64,000 nucleotides of DNA from Cenococcum geophilum 1.58. Lineage: Eukaryota > Ascomycota > Dothideomycetes > Gloniales > Gloniaceae. This document shows positions 1-11,379 of the stretch, piece after piece (position 1 is the first letter of the stretch; every line of letters begins with the position of its first letter). Made by a program: the position numbers and the translations under genes. The notes beneath the pieces were generated by a model. The model was not told the origin of the DNA and made no database searches. It saw nothing but the letters and a program-made list of their open reading frames with translations. Location: contig KV748177.1 of NCBI GenBank assembly GCA_001692895.1, positions 3,510,130-3,574,129 of the forward strand, given 5' to 3'.

Positions 1-933
1 ATGGGCAGGGAGAAGGCGGGAGAGAAGAGGAAGAGAAGGTAGGTAAGGTAGGTGAGGTAGGTAAGGCAGCTAAGAGTTTGTCCTCGCTTGTCTCTATAGT
101 GTCTTTACCTCTAAAATGCTTAGTAGCCTAAGGTTCTCCTGTCCCAAATAGGCTAGAGTAAGAGGGGAAAGGGAAAGTAAATTCGTTATCCCTTGTCTCT
201 GTATTGTTGTCTTTAGGAGGCTTTTTAGGCTTAGTAGCCTGAGGATTCTTTGACATTTTATAGGGGGGGGTTTCCTAGTTTTTTCAGTAGATAATAACCT
301 CCTTAGGTCTCTTATCTCCTAGTCCCAGAGGTGAAAAACTAGGCAAAAAGCCTTGCTAGTTTTTACTATCCTTTTTTACCTTTTCTCCTTACTAATCCTA
401 CTAGAGGATTTCTANGGAGACTAGGCTAGAAGGTAGTAGAAAAACTAGCTAAAAAAGACTAGCGTAGTTATTTTCTTTTCCTTTTAGAAGTAGAAAAAAC
501 TACTAAAAAAAAGGACTTATTAGGCTTTTGCTAGCAGAAAAGCCCTAAAGGCAATCCTCCTCTTACTAAGGAAAGTCTGACTAAAAGAGATATAGAAAAG
601 TACCTACACCCCCTATTTTATTAGGCTTTTACTTTCTATAGAAGAAAAACCTAGGAAAAGTCTATATTTTGTAGTTTTGGTANTAGTAGTAGTAGTAGTA
701 GTAGTAGTTTTGGTGTTCTTGTCCGTGCTTCGCTTATACGCTAGGACCCCTTTTTCCAAGGCCTCTATTGCAGAATAAAGGGGGTAATGAGGGGAACAAG
801 TCTACCTCTAGCTCGCTAGGTAGGCAGAATTAGGTCTTAGGAGTTAGGAAAACGATAGTTTTTGATGGTAAGATGGGTATGCGTAAGTTTGGAAGTGCGG
901 CGCCACCTTTTAGTAAGGTTGCATGTGCGGTAG
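1..933 (-). mobile_element. LINE (Tad1-like), 5' end with start of ORF1, cut by window edge
   Basis: Reading the minus strand from about 933 downward gives the same 5' leader as the LINE at 58191: shared blocks include CCGCACATGCAACCTTACTA-like sequence, the GTAGTAGTAG tract (around 683-708) and a C-rich stretch just before the ORF1 start. The probable ORF1 ATG is at 256-254 and begins MSKNPQATKPKKPP, similar to MPRPNRSKKKPP of the 58.6-kb copy. A TAG stop appears after about 43 codons, at a position consistent with a mutated CAG. The copy runs off the left edge, so its 3' part is unseen. The two copies clearly differ, so this is a related subfamily, not a recent duplicate. Family assignment rests on the better-preserved copy with zinc knuckles. 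Confidence 0.75.
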
Positions 934-1569
934 GGTGGTTCCTATAAGCTTTATTTAAGTCTCTATCGAGACATTTATTTAATAGTTTAAGCCGTTACAA
1001 TATTACCTATATAGTTTATTATATATTAATTAACTAATAGTAATTACGACTAGCTTACCCCCCTACCTTTAGCGTTATAAATTTAGTATATATATCTAAT
1101 TCGCTAATTGCCACTAACTGTATATATAATTATAGTAAACAGGTATGGCTATGCGTAAGGACCTTTTTAGTTACCCTAAAGATTTGCGTAATTAAGAAGA
1201 TTTCCGCGGTTAGCTAGGAAAACTAAATTAAAAGATATATAGCTTCCTTCCCTTTTCTTTCCCTTAAACTTACGCCCTTTATTTATATATAAGCCGCTAT
1301 AATAATATAAATAAAATTAAAACTATACGCTTATCTTTAATTACTAAATAAAATTTATTAAGTTAAATATACCGTACGGGTTAAAACCTTATATATTTAT
1401 TATTAATTTAAAAGATATAGTAATAACTACGAAGTACGAAGGAGGCTAGTTATAAGTTCGCTAAAAGTAAAGTTCTTAATAGCTAAGTATACGGCCTTCG
1501 CTACAATTACTATATATAGCTGGCGGCAATTAGGCCGAATGGATACCGTATAAATCTACAACTCGCTAA

Positions 1570-1587
1570 GGGGGGGGGGGGGGGGGG
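1570..1587. repeat. Homopolymer G18
   Basis: An uninterrupted run of 18 G inside otherwise AT-rich DNA. RIP does not touch GpG, so such a run can survive; slippage or assembly error could alter its true length. Confidence 0.9.
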
Positions 1588-2100
1588 TAAAGCTGGTCGT
1601 GCATATCACTATACTTAGTCTTTATATAATTAATATATCTATTATATATTGGGGGGGCTAATCTGGCGCGGTTATGACCTAGGTTAATACAAGGTTAGGG
1701 CTACCCCTACTAATAACGCGCCCGAACCCCGTATAAGGTCGCGCAGCGACCGCCCCTAAGTACTTTCGCACGCGATTTTGGGCGAAAAGGTATATAATTT
1801 ATATTAGATTGGTACTTCTAGGTAGTCGCGTAATATTACTCTAAATTTACAACACCTAAACGGGCTCTATTTCTATATTAAGGCATCTTAGTTATTATAG
1901 TATAGTTATTGTTACAGTACGTGCCAACTGTCAAGGTACGAGGTACGAGGTGACTGTATATTATTGATAAACGATGTTGTGTAAAGATCTATGTAGGAGG
2001 TAAGGTAGTATATATATACGTCGCTTAGGGGTTAGGTCTGTGCTCGTATTATAATAACACTAAGTCATAACAACGTATTAGGTTAGTGCCGTGATAGTTA

Positions 2101-2310
2101 TATATTAAGATATCTTAGTTACTATAGTATAGTCCTATATTAGGGCGTCTTAGTTAATATAGTATAGTTATATATTAAGGCGTTTCGGTTACTATAATAT
2201 AGTTTTATATTAAGGTGTCTTAGTTACTATAATGCAGTCCTATATTAAGATATTTTGGTTATTAGTATAGTCCTATATTAAGGCGTTTTGGTTACTATAG
2301 TAAAATAGGT
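2101..2310. repeat. Degenerate tandem repeat, about 35-bp unit, around six copies
   Basis: Successive copies follow the pattern TATATTAAGGCGTCTTAGTT then ACTATAGTATAGTCC. An isolated earlier copy lies near 1876-1914. Copies differ mainly by C/T and G/A changes, as expected when RIP acts on a tandem array. No coding content is visible. Confidence 0.75.
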
Positions 2311-2708
2311 ATTATCTACTACCTAAAAGGGAGTCTTTCCCGCCTTAAATATTTTTATAAAGCTAATCTAAAGAACGCTAGCCTTATAGCTATTCTAGCT
2401 AGTTAATAGCCTATCTCTTATCTCTTACTATACCGTCTTTTACGTGCTATTTTATATCCTTAATTATTCTATAGCGATGGCTATAAAATATAGCCTTACT
2501 ATTAACCTAATAGTATACCCCCTAGTAGCGGTTAAGACCTTTAATTAACGGCCTACCTACTAGCCCTAAAGTCTACTTATTCTAAAGCTAGAAGACTAAA
2601 TTACCGCTTTAAAGTATTTTATATTTTCCTAGCAACGCCTATAGGTTAAGGATAAATAGAAAAGATAGTTAAGTATTAGCTTATGCCTATATTAGTAGGG
2701 GTAATATA

Positions 2709-2819
2709 GATATAGTAAACAGCTAAGTAGGTAGTGTGGATATTATAAACGACTAAGTAGATGGTATAAATATTATAGATAGCTAAGTGGGTAGTATAGA
2801 TATTATAGACAGCTAAGTG
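2709..2819. repeat. 30-bp tandem repeat, 3.7 copies
   Basis: Units start at 2709, 2739, 2769 and 2799 and carry GATATTATAGACAGCTAAGT with variants. The exact 30-bp period with point differences makes this a minisatellite. It sits in non-coding AT-rich DNA and has no visible link to the array at 2101. Confidence 0.85.
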
Positions 2820-3409
2820 TAATGAAGCCTTGTAGGAATGCTATGGTTAACTCGTTAATAGGCTAGGTATGTAGGTATAGAATAGTTAAATAACAATAAT
2901 AACTGGTGGAGTGGTTGCCTAACAGATTAACTCCAATTGTATTCTAAGAATTATTACAAAGAAGAGAACTATCTAGGTAGGGACTATAGTTCTTTAAATT
3001 TTTTATATTTTTATATAAGACTGCGCCTAAGAAATATACTGAGTACGTCGGTATATTAGTACGTTAGTACGTCCCACGTTCCTATATTTCCACATTCCCA
3101 CGTTCCGAACTTGTAACGTGACGTGTTATGTGACTTGGCTACCCCTCGTCCTATGGCTTGATCGGTTCTAGCGCCTCCTGTGCTATTACAACCAACCCGT
3201 GCATGTCTCTCCTTAGTAGCTCTACTACTGCTAATATAAGGTCCGTAATACTAAGCGGGTGGCGTAGATATAGTAAACGTTATAGTAGACGGCGTGGGCT
3301 TGCCTAAAGGTAGATATATAGACTTTATAGGCCTTATTTAGATACCTATTTTTTCTTACTAAATCTATATAGATGCAAATAATACTAATAACTTTTTTAT
3401 TTCGCTAAG

Positions 3410-3982
3410 GCGTTTTAGGATTGTCTATATATGTAATTAAACCCCCTTTATCTTAAAGATTGCGGCTTTATATCTTAGCTTAGCTACAGCCTTATAGGCG
3501 GGCTAGTATTTTTGTATTATTAGCTTATCTAGCGTAACTATATTAGCTAGTAAGCTTTCTACCTATATAGTAAACTTTTAATACTCCTTATAGCTAAAGA
3601 GGGGGTTCTTTTATAGGGGGTAGAGCGGAAATTGCTTATATAGGATTACCCTAAGTATATAAAGGAGTTATAGAAATCCTAAGCCCGTAAGGTTAAGCTA
3701 TATAACCTTATTATTAGCCCTACCTAGGTAGTAGGCCTCTATACGTTTTAGCCAGATATTAGTCTTAGGCTATATCTTTAAATAGAGGGCCTTCTCTAGC
3801 ACCTCTTATACGCGGAGGAAAAAGTAGCCCTTTTCTTTCTTTAGGAAGCTAGTAATTAACCGCATAAATATATAGGGTAGGTAGTTAAGGTAGGCTCCTA
3901 TTATTACGTCTATATTTTAGTATCTAGCCTATTTAATTTAAGTATATAAACTAGGTAGGGTATATACAAACCTAATAAATAC
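3410..3982 (-). pseudogene. Crypton-like recombinase (GCR1_C/CBF3-type), C-terminal part
   Basis: On the minus strand this reads as a protein if TAG/TAA are taken as former CAG/CAA: it passes through IIGAYLNYLPYIFMRLITSF, then KIQPKTNIWLKRIEAYY, and ends near KAVAKLRYKAAIFKIKGV. From memory of the family this resembles the C-terminal half of the fungal CBF3-subunit/GCR1_C tyrosine-recombinase proteins carried by Cryptons; that match is recall, not a search. Its upstream part continues beyond the Gypsy-1 insertion at 10904. At least one change of reading frame is needed near 3900. The gene is dead: multiple stops, split by a retrotransposon, and separated from its N-terminus by a MITE. Confidence 0.5.
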
Positions 3983-4169
3983 TGTTACGGCACTGACCTA
4001 ACGCATACTGTTTCATACTGTCTCGTACTGTTCCCTACTGTTAACTGGCCCACCACTAGCGACTTGGCGGCCGGCCTTACTATTTATATACAATACCCCC
4101 TTTCCACCTTCTTCCCCTCTTTATATTATAACGTAGTTATTCAGTCTACTTTATTGCAGCACTATGACA
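3983..4169 (+). repeat. Gypsy-1 5' LTR (187 bp)
   Basis: Starts TGTTACGGCACTGACC and ends ACTATGACA; pairs with 10717-10903. The gag start codon (4164-4166) lies inside the last six bases of the LTR. The two LTRs differ mostly by G/A and C/T changes, consistent with RIP after insertion. Confidence 0.93.
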
Positions 4170-5870
4170 GTTTATGGTATCTTTAATTTGCGCCCTATCG
4201 CGATCACTAATTCCCTGTACCCTAGCCAATTAACCTCTACCCCAGAGCAATCGCAACCTATACACGCCTCTGCTGAAACCAATACGTCCTTAGCACAGTC
4301 CTAGAATAATCCTTAGTTTTTACCCAGCGCCTAGATGGGCGACACTAATAACGCCGAAATAGCCGAAACCTAGAACCCCTATGACGTTTTCGCAGACCTA
4401 TTTACAGAGACATACCCCAATATCGCGTGGATAATCCGCCGCTCCCTACTATACCCTAAGACCTTCGAGCCTAGCAAAGCTTACCTTACCCTTGTTAACT
4501 ATACCAATAAGTTCCTTAACAACATCGAAGCAGAACTATAGTGTATATATAATATAAACACCACCAACAAAAAAGCTAATGAAAACCTTAGTACCCTTAT
4601 TACTTTTTAGATAGGAACTATTAACTCCCAGGTAAAGACTATTACCGTTCTAAAACAATTAACCCCTATAATAACGGTAGTAACCTAGCAGAAAAAACGG
4701 AGATCTAAAGACCCGCTAATATTTAGCGGAAAAGGCACCCCACTAGAACGATAAGCTAATTTTAAGACCTGGCATATTAAGATTAAGGGAGTCTTTAACT
4801 AAGACTGGGACTACTTTAACACAGTTTAGTCCCAGATCCTTTATATCTCGGATATGCTAAAAAACAAGGCCTATAAGTTTATTAAATAGGGCCTAGAGCT
4901 TATATATAAGAACCCAAACAACATATCTGTATGGAAATAGCCTACTAAGGAAGATATGCTTAAAGACCTTACTGCCTACTATAAGGTCCTTAATATAACC
5001 CAAGTTGCAAAGAACAAGCTTAACCATTTCCCCTAAGGCGAGCGTAATTACTAGTCCTAGAAGGGAAAGCTTAATAAACTAATAGTTCGCGCTAAGAAGA
5101 CAGACAAATAGAAGGTAAACTTACTCTAAAAGTTTATCTCTCTAAAAATAGAAGAGCTGGTACTTGGACTGGCCCATAAAATTAATAATAGCGACTATAT
5201 AGGTTGGAGTAAGCAGATAGATATATTCGCTAAGAACCTCGCGAACTATGCACACTAAGCCAACCTTAAGAAGAACGCTAACTACCGCCTACCTGCCTAA
5301 GCCCCTGCCCCTATATTAACCCCAACCCTAGCAGTAACTAGAGAACCTATGGACCTTAATGGAATCTTAAATACGGAGCGCAAGCGCCGCGTTAATAATA
5401 GACTGTGCCTTGCCTATAGCCTACCTGGCCACTAGAAGGATACCTATAACCCCGCTAAGATAGCAAACCTAGTCCTAATGCTACCCTATTAAATAATATG
5501 AACAAATAACCGCGGACGTAGTAATCGTGGAGTCTATTATAGACGCGGCGACCGCGGAGCCTATTATGGCTACAGCAGATAACCCCCCCCCTTTAACCCT
5601 ATGGCTTAGTTACTCCAAACTATGCCCTATATAGGAGCCCAACCCGTTAATAACGCCTAGTATTAGCGACTTCGCGCTAGCGAATACGAACACGGCTATG
5701 TCGTTGGCGAGGTATTGTCTTTCTATACCCCAACTGAAATAGAGACCAATACCGCCAGCTAGACGGACACTGGACCGCCCCGCTAAGACAGCCCTATACC
5801 CTAGTTATTAAAAGGCAGACCCTTAGACTAAGTTGCGCTTAAGGGTCTAAACTATATAAGGAGGAAGATA
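4164..5870 (+). pseudogene. Gypsy-1 gag
   Basis: Begins MTVYGIFNLRPIAITNS at the LTR edge and stays in one frame, with TAG/TAA at positions where Gln is expected. A retroviral-type zinc knuckle (CLAYSLPGHQKDTY, the second and last Cys now Tyr) sits at about 5406-5447, in frame with the ATG. It is followed by an Arg/Gly/Tyr-rich tail (around 5500-5580). Gag would form the virus-like particle in the cytoplasm. The Cys to Tyr changes (TGT/TGC to TAT/TAC) are what RIP produces. The end is approximate. Confidence 0.8.
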
Positions 5871-5989
5871 AGAAGATTAGGTCCCTGTTACTAGATTAAT
5901 TAGTCCTTTCTATTAGTAAACTGCCACTTAATCTTAGATTAGCAAATAGTAATAAGAAATTAATCCTTGTTTAAACCCAACTCTCCTTA

Positions 5990-8900
5990 TTATATAACCT
6001 ATACCCCTAAGTTTATATCAATATAGTAAGCCTAGTGGACTCCGGTAGTACTATAATAGCATTTACTAACGCAGAGTCTATTATAAGAAAGTATAATATT
6101 ATAACTAAAAAGCTGCTAGTACCTAGGCCACTGCGCCTTATAGACAGTATTTTAACTTTACTTATTACGGACTACTTTACCGCCTAAATATTAATCGGCC
6201 TCTATACTAAAGCCATGCTCTTTTTTATTACCAAACTCTCGCCCACTACCCTAATTATTTTAGGCATGCCCTGGCTCTAGAAGCACAAGCCCCGTCCTAG
6301 CTTTAGGAAACTTAAGATCCGCTTTAACTTAGACTACTACTCTAAGCACTGCCTCTTGTGGGGGATAGCCGACGTTAGTAGGGACGCCCTANNTAGANAC
6401 TTAGNACTACTAAGCCTAGTNCCTAGGACTATATATAAAGCCCTAATAGTAGAAGACGTTCCTAATAAAGGGGAGCCCGTACAGCTGTAAAGAAACGAGA
6501 CAGTAGAAGACTGGACTAATCTAGTACTTAAGACCAAAATAACGGGCTAGCCAGCCCTGCCGAGACCAAGGAAGAAGGTCCGCTTTGCGCCGCTATTACT
6601 AAGAATTTAACCCCAACCCAGGCACTATTTAAACCCCAGCCGCCTAGCCTAATACCTAGAACTAAGCTATATGCCATATACGCATACTATAGCTCGCGTT
6701 ATAGTAAGGACTGGCTATAGAACTACTAAGACCCAGATAATAGAAACCGCGCCACTGCAACGCCTAACCTTATACCCGTCTTCCGCGCGTACCGTATAGG
6801 GCCGCCGCCTTATTTCCGCCCCCCCGGGCTAACTAAGCTGTATTAGCCTAGCCGTAGCACTAGAGAGCTAGATATGCCCTAACCTAAACGATATTAAATG
6901 CACCTATGCTATTAATTTTACCTAGTTCTGTAAATAAAAAGACGTAAAGGTAATAAGGATCTATATAGCGGAGCTAGTAGAACTAGTTAAATAAGATAAG
7001 CACTAATAGCTGCTTAAAGAGCTGCCTATAGGCCTAATAGAAGTACTAAACCTATTAGAAAGGTCTTTCCGCTGGCTGGTAGAAGGCGACTATATGATAA
7101 AGGAAGCCCGTAAAGTACTCCCCCCCTATTTCTATAACTTCCTTAAGATAAATCTAAAAACTAAACCTAAGCTTTTATGACGGAAGATAGTTGACACCGA
7201 TATTAAAAAATTCCTAAAAGGCAAACCAGGATTAACCTGTAAAGATATTCTACAACACCTACTAAAGGAGTTTAGTAAATATATTAAGCACTTCCTCCCT
7301 AAGAACGTAGACAAGCTGCCCCCTTACTAACTATGGGACTATAAAATTGAGATTACCCCCGGAAACTAGGCCCTGTACTATAAAAATAGACCACTCTTAT
7401 CTGCTAAACTTAGGTGTATAAAGAAGTGGATTAATAAGATGCTGGATAAGGGTTTTATCCGCGAATTAACCTTACTAGCTACCATACTACTCCTCCTCGC
7501 TGCTAAGCCTGGCGGTAGTATACGAATCTACTATAACTACTAAGGCCTAAATATAGTTACTATTAAGAATTAATACCCACTGCCACTAATCCGCGAGACA
7601 CTTGACGTACTTTATAGCGCTAAGTACTTTACTAAACTTAATATAATTGCTGCGTTTAACTGGATCCGGATTATAGAGGGCTATAAGTAGCTTATAGCAT
7701 TTATTACCTAGTTCGGACTCTATAAGATACTAGTTACACTATTTAGCCTCTATAACGCACCCGCTATATTTTAGAACTATATTAACTATGTTTTACACAA
7801 CGCCCTTAACAACTACTACACTGCCTACCTTAATAACGTCCTTGTCTTTTCTAAAACACGCGCCAAGTATACTAAGTATGTAAATAAAGTCATCCAAAGA
7901 CTTAGCAATGCTGGACTTTAGATTAATATTAATAAGTCTAAGTTCTACTCTACTAAAATAAAATACCTCGGCTTAATTATCTTAACTAATAGTATAATTA
8001 TGGACCTTAAGAAGATACAGGCCTTATAGGAATGGAAGGACCTAATATTAATTAAAGAACTATAACAATTTCTCGGCTTCGCGAACTTCTACNAANNATT
8101 TATCNAAGGCTACTCTGCNATNGCTATACCTATNATAAAACTNCTAAAGAAGGATATTNGATAGNTATGGGGACTAGAACAAGCCAAATCGTTTAAGGCC
8201 CTTAAGGGAGCCTTTACTTTTACTTCAGCACTAGTACTAGCATACTATAACTATATAAAGAAAACAGTAGTAGAGACAGACGCATTAAATTAGGCTTCTG
8301 GCGGAGTCCTTTCCTAGTATAATAATAACGGAAAATTAAAACCAGTCGCATTCTTCTTTATAAAGCACTCCGCGCTAAAATATAACTATAAAATCTACAA
8401 TAAAGAACTCCTAGCTATTATTAAGGCTTTAGAGGAATAGCGTCCTAAGCTATAAGGGACTGAGGAGCTGTTTAAAATTATTACCAACTATAAGAACCTA
8501 CAGACGTTTATAACTACTAAGCAGTTAAACTAGCGCTAAGTTTAGTGGGCAGAGTTCCTTTTACAGTTTAACTTTATAATTATATATAGACCTAGCAGCA
8601 AAGCTACGCTCCCTAACGCCCTAAGCCGGCTACTAGGAATAAGGCCTAAGGACGCTGATAATAAACGCCTCCGCTACCGAGCCTAAGTCATTATACCGCC
8701 CTAGAAAGTTAACCCTATAATCTTAAAAGAATTACTATATAAGTCCCATAACTCTAATAACGCGGAGTTTATAGCCGCTCTAGACCCCAAAATAGCCAAA
8801 AAGTCACTAGATAAGTTAATCTGGCTGGGATACTAGGAGAACGAACTCGCAAGAGATATAGTGGCAGCCCTATATAATCGGAAAGCTCGCCGTTAGCTAA

Positions 8901-10387
8901 AGAAAATCAGGAAATTACTCCGTTGCGATAAGTTAAAATATAGTATCGTTAACGGATAGATCTACTTCTACTAACGTCTCTTTATCCCTAACGCCCTAGA
9001 CCTCTACCTAGAAGTTACCCATTGCTTTTATAGCAGCGGCCCCATTAGTTACCCCGGCCAGGTTAAGACTCTTAATCTCTTAAACTAAATATACTAGTGG
9101 CTAGGAATCTCCTAGTTTACGGCTACCTTTGTTAAAGACTGTGCCCTATACTTTCGCACTAAGACCCCTTATTCTACCCCGCCTAGTTTCCTAAAGCCAC
9201 TAGAATTACCTACCCGCCCGTGGACCAATATCTTAATTAACTATATTATAACGCTGCTAGTATACTAACGCCACGGCAAGGCATATAAATATATCCTTAT
9301 TATTATAGACCGCCTAACTAAAATGCAATACCTCGTTCTAGTAACAGGACTCTTAATAGAGGAGTTAGTTAATAGCTTTGTTAACAACGTATATAAGCTT
9401 CACGGTGCACTAAGTACGATTATCTCTAATTACGGTATATAATTTGTTAGCGACTTCTGGCGATAACTAAGTAAACGCCTTAAGATAATCTTACAACTAA
9501 GCTTAGCCTAATACCCAAAAACGGACGGCTAAACTAAAATTATTAACGCCGCCGTAAATAAATACCTTTGTGCATTTGTTAGCTTTATATAGGACGACTA
9601 GGTTAACTACCTACCGCTTACTAAGTTTGCTATAAATAACTAAGTTAATAAAAGTATAGGCATCTCCCCATTTTTTGCAAACTATAGCTTTAACCCTTGC
9701 CTTAGAATTGAGCCTACTAGCCCCTGCTTACTAACACTATTAGCATAAGTAAAGAAGGAGTTCTTCCGCGTAGACTCTGTGGCTAACCGCTTTAAGCGGA
9801 TATTAATACAGCTTAAGGCCCTAGCCTGGATTTTATAGTAACGCTATAAAGACAATACTAATACCCGTAGGGATAAGAGCGCGTTATTCTACGAAGGTAA
9901 TATAGTTATGGTTAGCTTAGAAAATATAAAGATAAATAGACCTAAGAAGAAATGGGACGATAAATGGGACGGCTTATACCCTATACTCGCAGTATACCGA
10001 GGGGCAGTTGTAGTAGACCTCCTAAACTATATCTAAGTAAATAAATCCTTTTATATATCTAAGGTCCGCCTCTAGGCTGCTAAAGAGATCCCTAGCTAAG
10101 CAAATATTAATACCGCAAAGCGCCGTAATATATAAGGACGAGTGGTAGAGAGAGATAATGATGGCAACATAGAAGACAAATAGGAGTTTAAGAAAATCCT
10201 TAATGTATATAACGAAGACCCCTAGGACCTAACTTATGAGATTAAATGGAAATATTATAAGGATATAACCTAGCAGCTAGAGGAAGACCTAAAGGGTTGC
10301 AAATAAGCTGTATAGCGCTTCTATAAGCAATACCCTAAGAAGCTAGAACCCCCAGACTGGGTATAAGATAAGGAAAAGTCATGCTAA
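5990..10387 (+). pseudogene. Gypsy-1 pol (PR-RT-RNaseH-IN-chromodomain)
   Basis: One continuous frame, offset from gag. Protease active site SLVDSGSTIIAF at about 6025-6060; reverse transcriptase from about 7330 (YDYKIEITPGN) to 8090, where the YxDD box reads YLNNV; RNase H near 8260-8640 (ETDALNQASGGVLS); integrase zinc region and core about 9020-9720 (PKTDGQTKIINAAVN near 9513); chromodomain about 10140-10340 (YEIKWKYYKDITQQLEED). Dozens of in-frame TAG/TAA stops replace Gln, so no product can be made. Clusters of N occur at 6392-6421 and 8092-8165. Confidence 0.9.
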
Positions 10388-10437
10388 GGTTACGGCCGAC
10401 CACCGGATTAAAATTTATGGTGGTTAAGATATTATAG

Positions 10438-10600
10438 AACTTCGACCGGCGGTTAAAGTTGTCTAATTAGCCAAATTCTCGCCAAGAAACGCTACACGGA
10501 CCGATTTAGGTAGCGGTGTGGAGTTCTGCCGACCTTACTTACGGAACTAACCAATTAGGATTTTCTATGCCCGGCATAGAAAATTGCCATTGGCTCGGTT
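10438..10600 (+). repeat. Two-hairpin module in Gypsy-1 3' untranslated region
   Basis: Contains an imperfect 23-bp palindrome (AACTTCGACCGGCGGTTAAAGTT, split here as AACTTCGACCG and GCGGTTAAAGTT) at 10438-10460, and a 25-bp hairpin at 10560-10584 with perfect 12-bp arms ATTTTCTATGCC/GGCATAGAAAAT. The same pair, with the same flanks (TCTAATTAG after the first, AATTAGG before the second), is found at the 3' ends of Copia-1 and Copia-2. Function unknown; it could be an RNA structure or a small inserted element. Confidence 0.75.
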
Positions 10601-10716
10601 AAGGGCGGTAAGCGGAACTAATATCTTTGCGGTAGAAAATAGGCAACCCCGTACACTGCCTATTTTTAAGTTATCTATTCGGTTTAGGGACTAAACTATC
10701 TAGGGGAGAGGAGTAC

Positions 10717-10903
10717 TATTATAGCACTAACCTAACGCATACTGTTTCATACTATCTCGTACTATTCCCTACTATTAGCTGGCCTACCACTAGCAACTTA
10801 GCGGCCGGCCTTACTATTTATATACAATACCCCCTTTCTACCTTCTTCCCCTCTTCATACCATAACGTAGTTATTCAGTCTACTTTATTGCAGCACTATG
10901 ACA
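10717..10903 (+). repeat. Gypsy-1 3' LTR (187 bp)
   Basis: Starts TATTATAGCACTAACC (RIP form of the 5' LTR start) and ends ACTATGACA, followed directly by the target duplication AATAC. Same length as the 5' LTR. Confidence 0.93.
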
Positions 10904-11068
10904 AATACTTAGCTATAGTTTAAAGGTAAGACTTAACTAAACCTAGTATCTTAGAGCCTATCTCCTAGTACTAAGTAATCGCCTTTTTAAGCCCTTTAAT
11001 ATTATAGCCGCTAGTAATTATAAATAGGCCTTAATTAATAAAGTTAACGCGTTAAATCCGGTCCTTAT
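10904..11068 (-). pseudogene. Crypton-like recombinase, middle part
   Basis: Minus-strand reading gives RVNFINQGLFIITSGYNIKG and continues LKKAITQYQEIGSKILGLV in one frame with RIP-type stops. It joins the N-terminal part across the MITE and the C-terminal part across Gypsy-1. The family assignment is by recalled resemblance to fungal CBF3/GCR1_C recombinases. Confidence 0.5.
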
Positions 11069-11070
11069 TA

Positions 11071-11377
11071 TCCCATGCGCTGTCGAGAAAGGCGTACGCA
11101 CAAGCGAACCAACTAGAGTCACTAGATTGAATCAAGTCTTGGCGAAATAAAGCTGTAAATTTAATCAACGAATTAAGGCTCTAAATCATTATAATAAAGC
11201 TTAAACTTGATATATAATTGACTCTATCGTGTCCTAATTAGGCTGAGGTATTTCTGCTAGCAAGGTCCTTCTTTATATAGGGGTATATTGCGTAGAGCAC
11301 GTCTTTAGAGGAGCGTGTTAATGTTTTAGTGTTCGCGCATAGGCCTCTTTTAGCGTACGCCTCAGCGGCGCATGGGA
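11071..11377. mobile_element. 307-bp MITE with terminal inverted repeats and TA target
   Basis: Left end TCCCATGCGCTGTCGAGAAA..., right end the complement of TCCCATGCGCCGCTGAGGCG; both arms also share GGCGTACGC. TA flanks both ends (11069-11070 and 11378-11379), the target of Tc1/mariner-type elements. The interior has no coding capacity and is less AT-skewed than its surroundings. It lies inside the Crypton-like coding region. A superfamily assignment beyond TA-target is inference. Confidence 0.75.
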
Positions 11378-11379
11378 TA

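Larger units (their letters stand above)
934..3409. other. AT-rich decayed DNA, no recognisable gene
   Basis: About 2.5 kb of very TA-rich sequence with stops in all frames. I find no protein motif that I can name. It holds an 18-base G run and two blocks of short tandem repeats, listed separately. The right end may include the 3' flank of the Crypton-like element that starts at 3410. It probably consists of older, heavily mutated transposon debris. Confidence 0.6.
3983..10903 (+). mobile_element. Gypsy-1: complete chromodomain LTR retrotransposon, RIP-inactivated
   Basis: A 6,921-bp element bounded by two 187-bp LTRs (TG...CA in the 5' copy; TA...CA in the 3' copy, a TG to TA change) and flanked by a perfect 5-bp duplication AATAC at 3978-3982 and 10904-10908. 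Inside, gag and pol are readable end to end in one frame each, with domain order protease, reverse transcriptase, RNase H, integrase, chromodomain, which makes it a chromovirus. Decay is by point mutation: no net frameshift between protease and chromodomain. It is inserted in the Crypton-like gene, so it is younger than that element. Confidence 0.93.

Noticed and set aside
6337..7314. Short minus-strand open frames at 6337-6537 and 7132-7314
   Set aside because: Antisense to Gypsy-1 pol, whose frame and motifs are clear on the plus strand; RIP removes stops on one strand's complement by chance.
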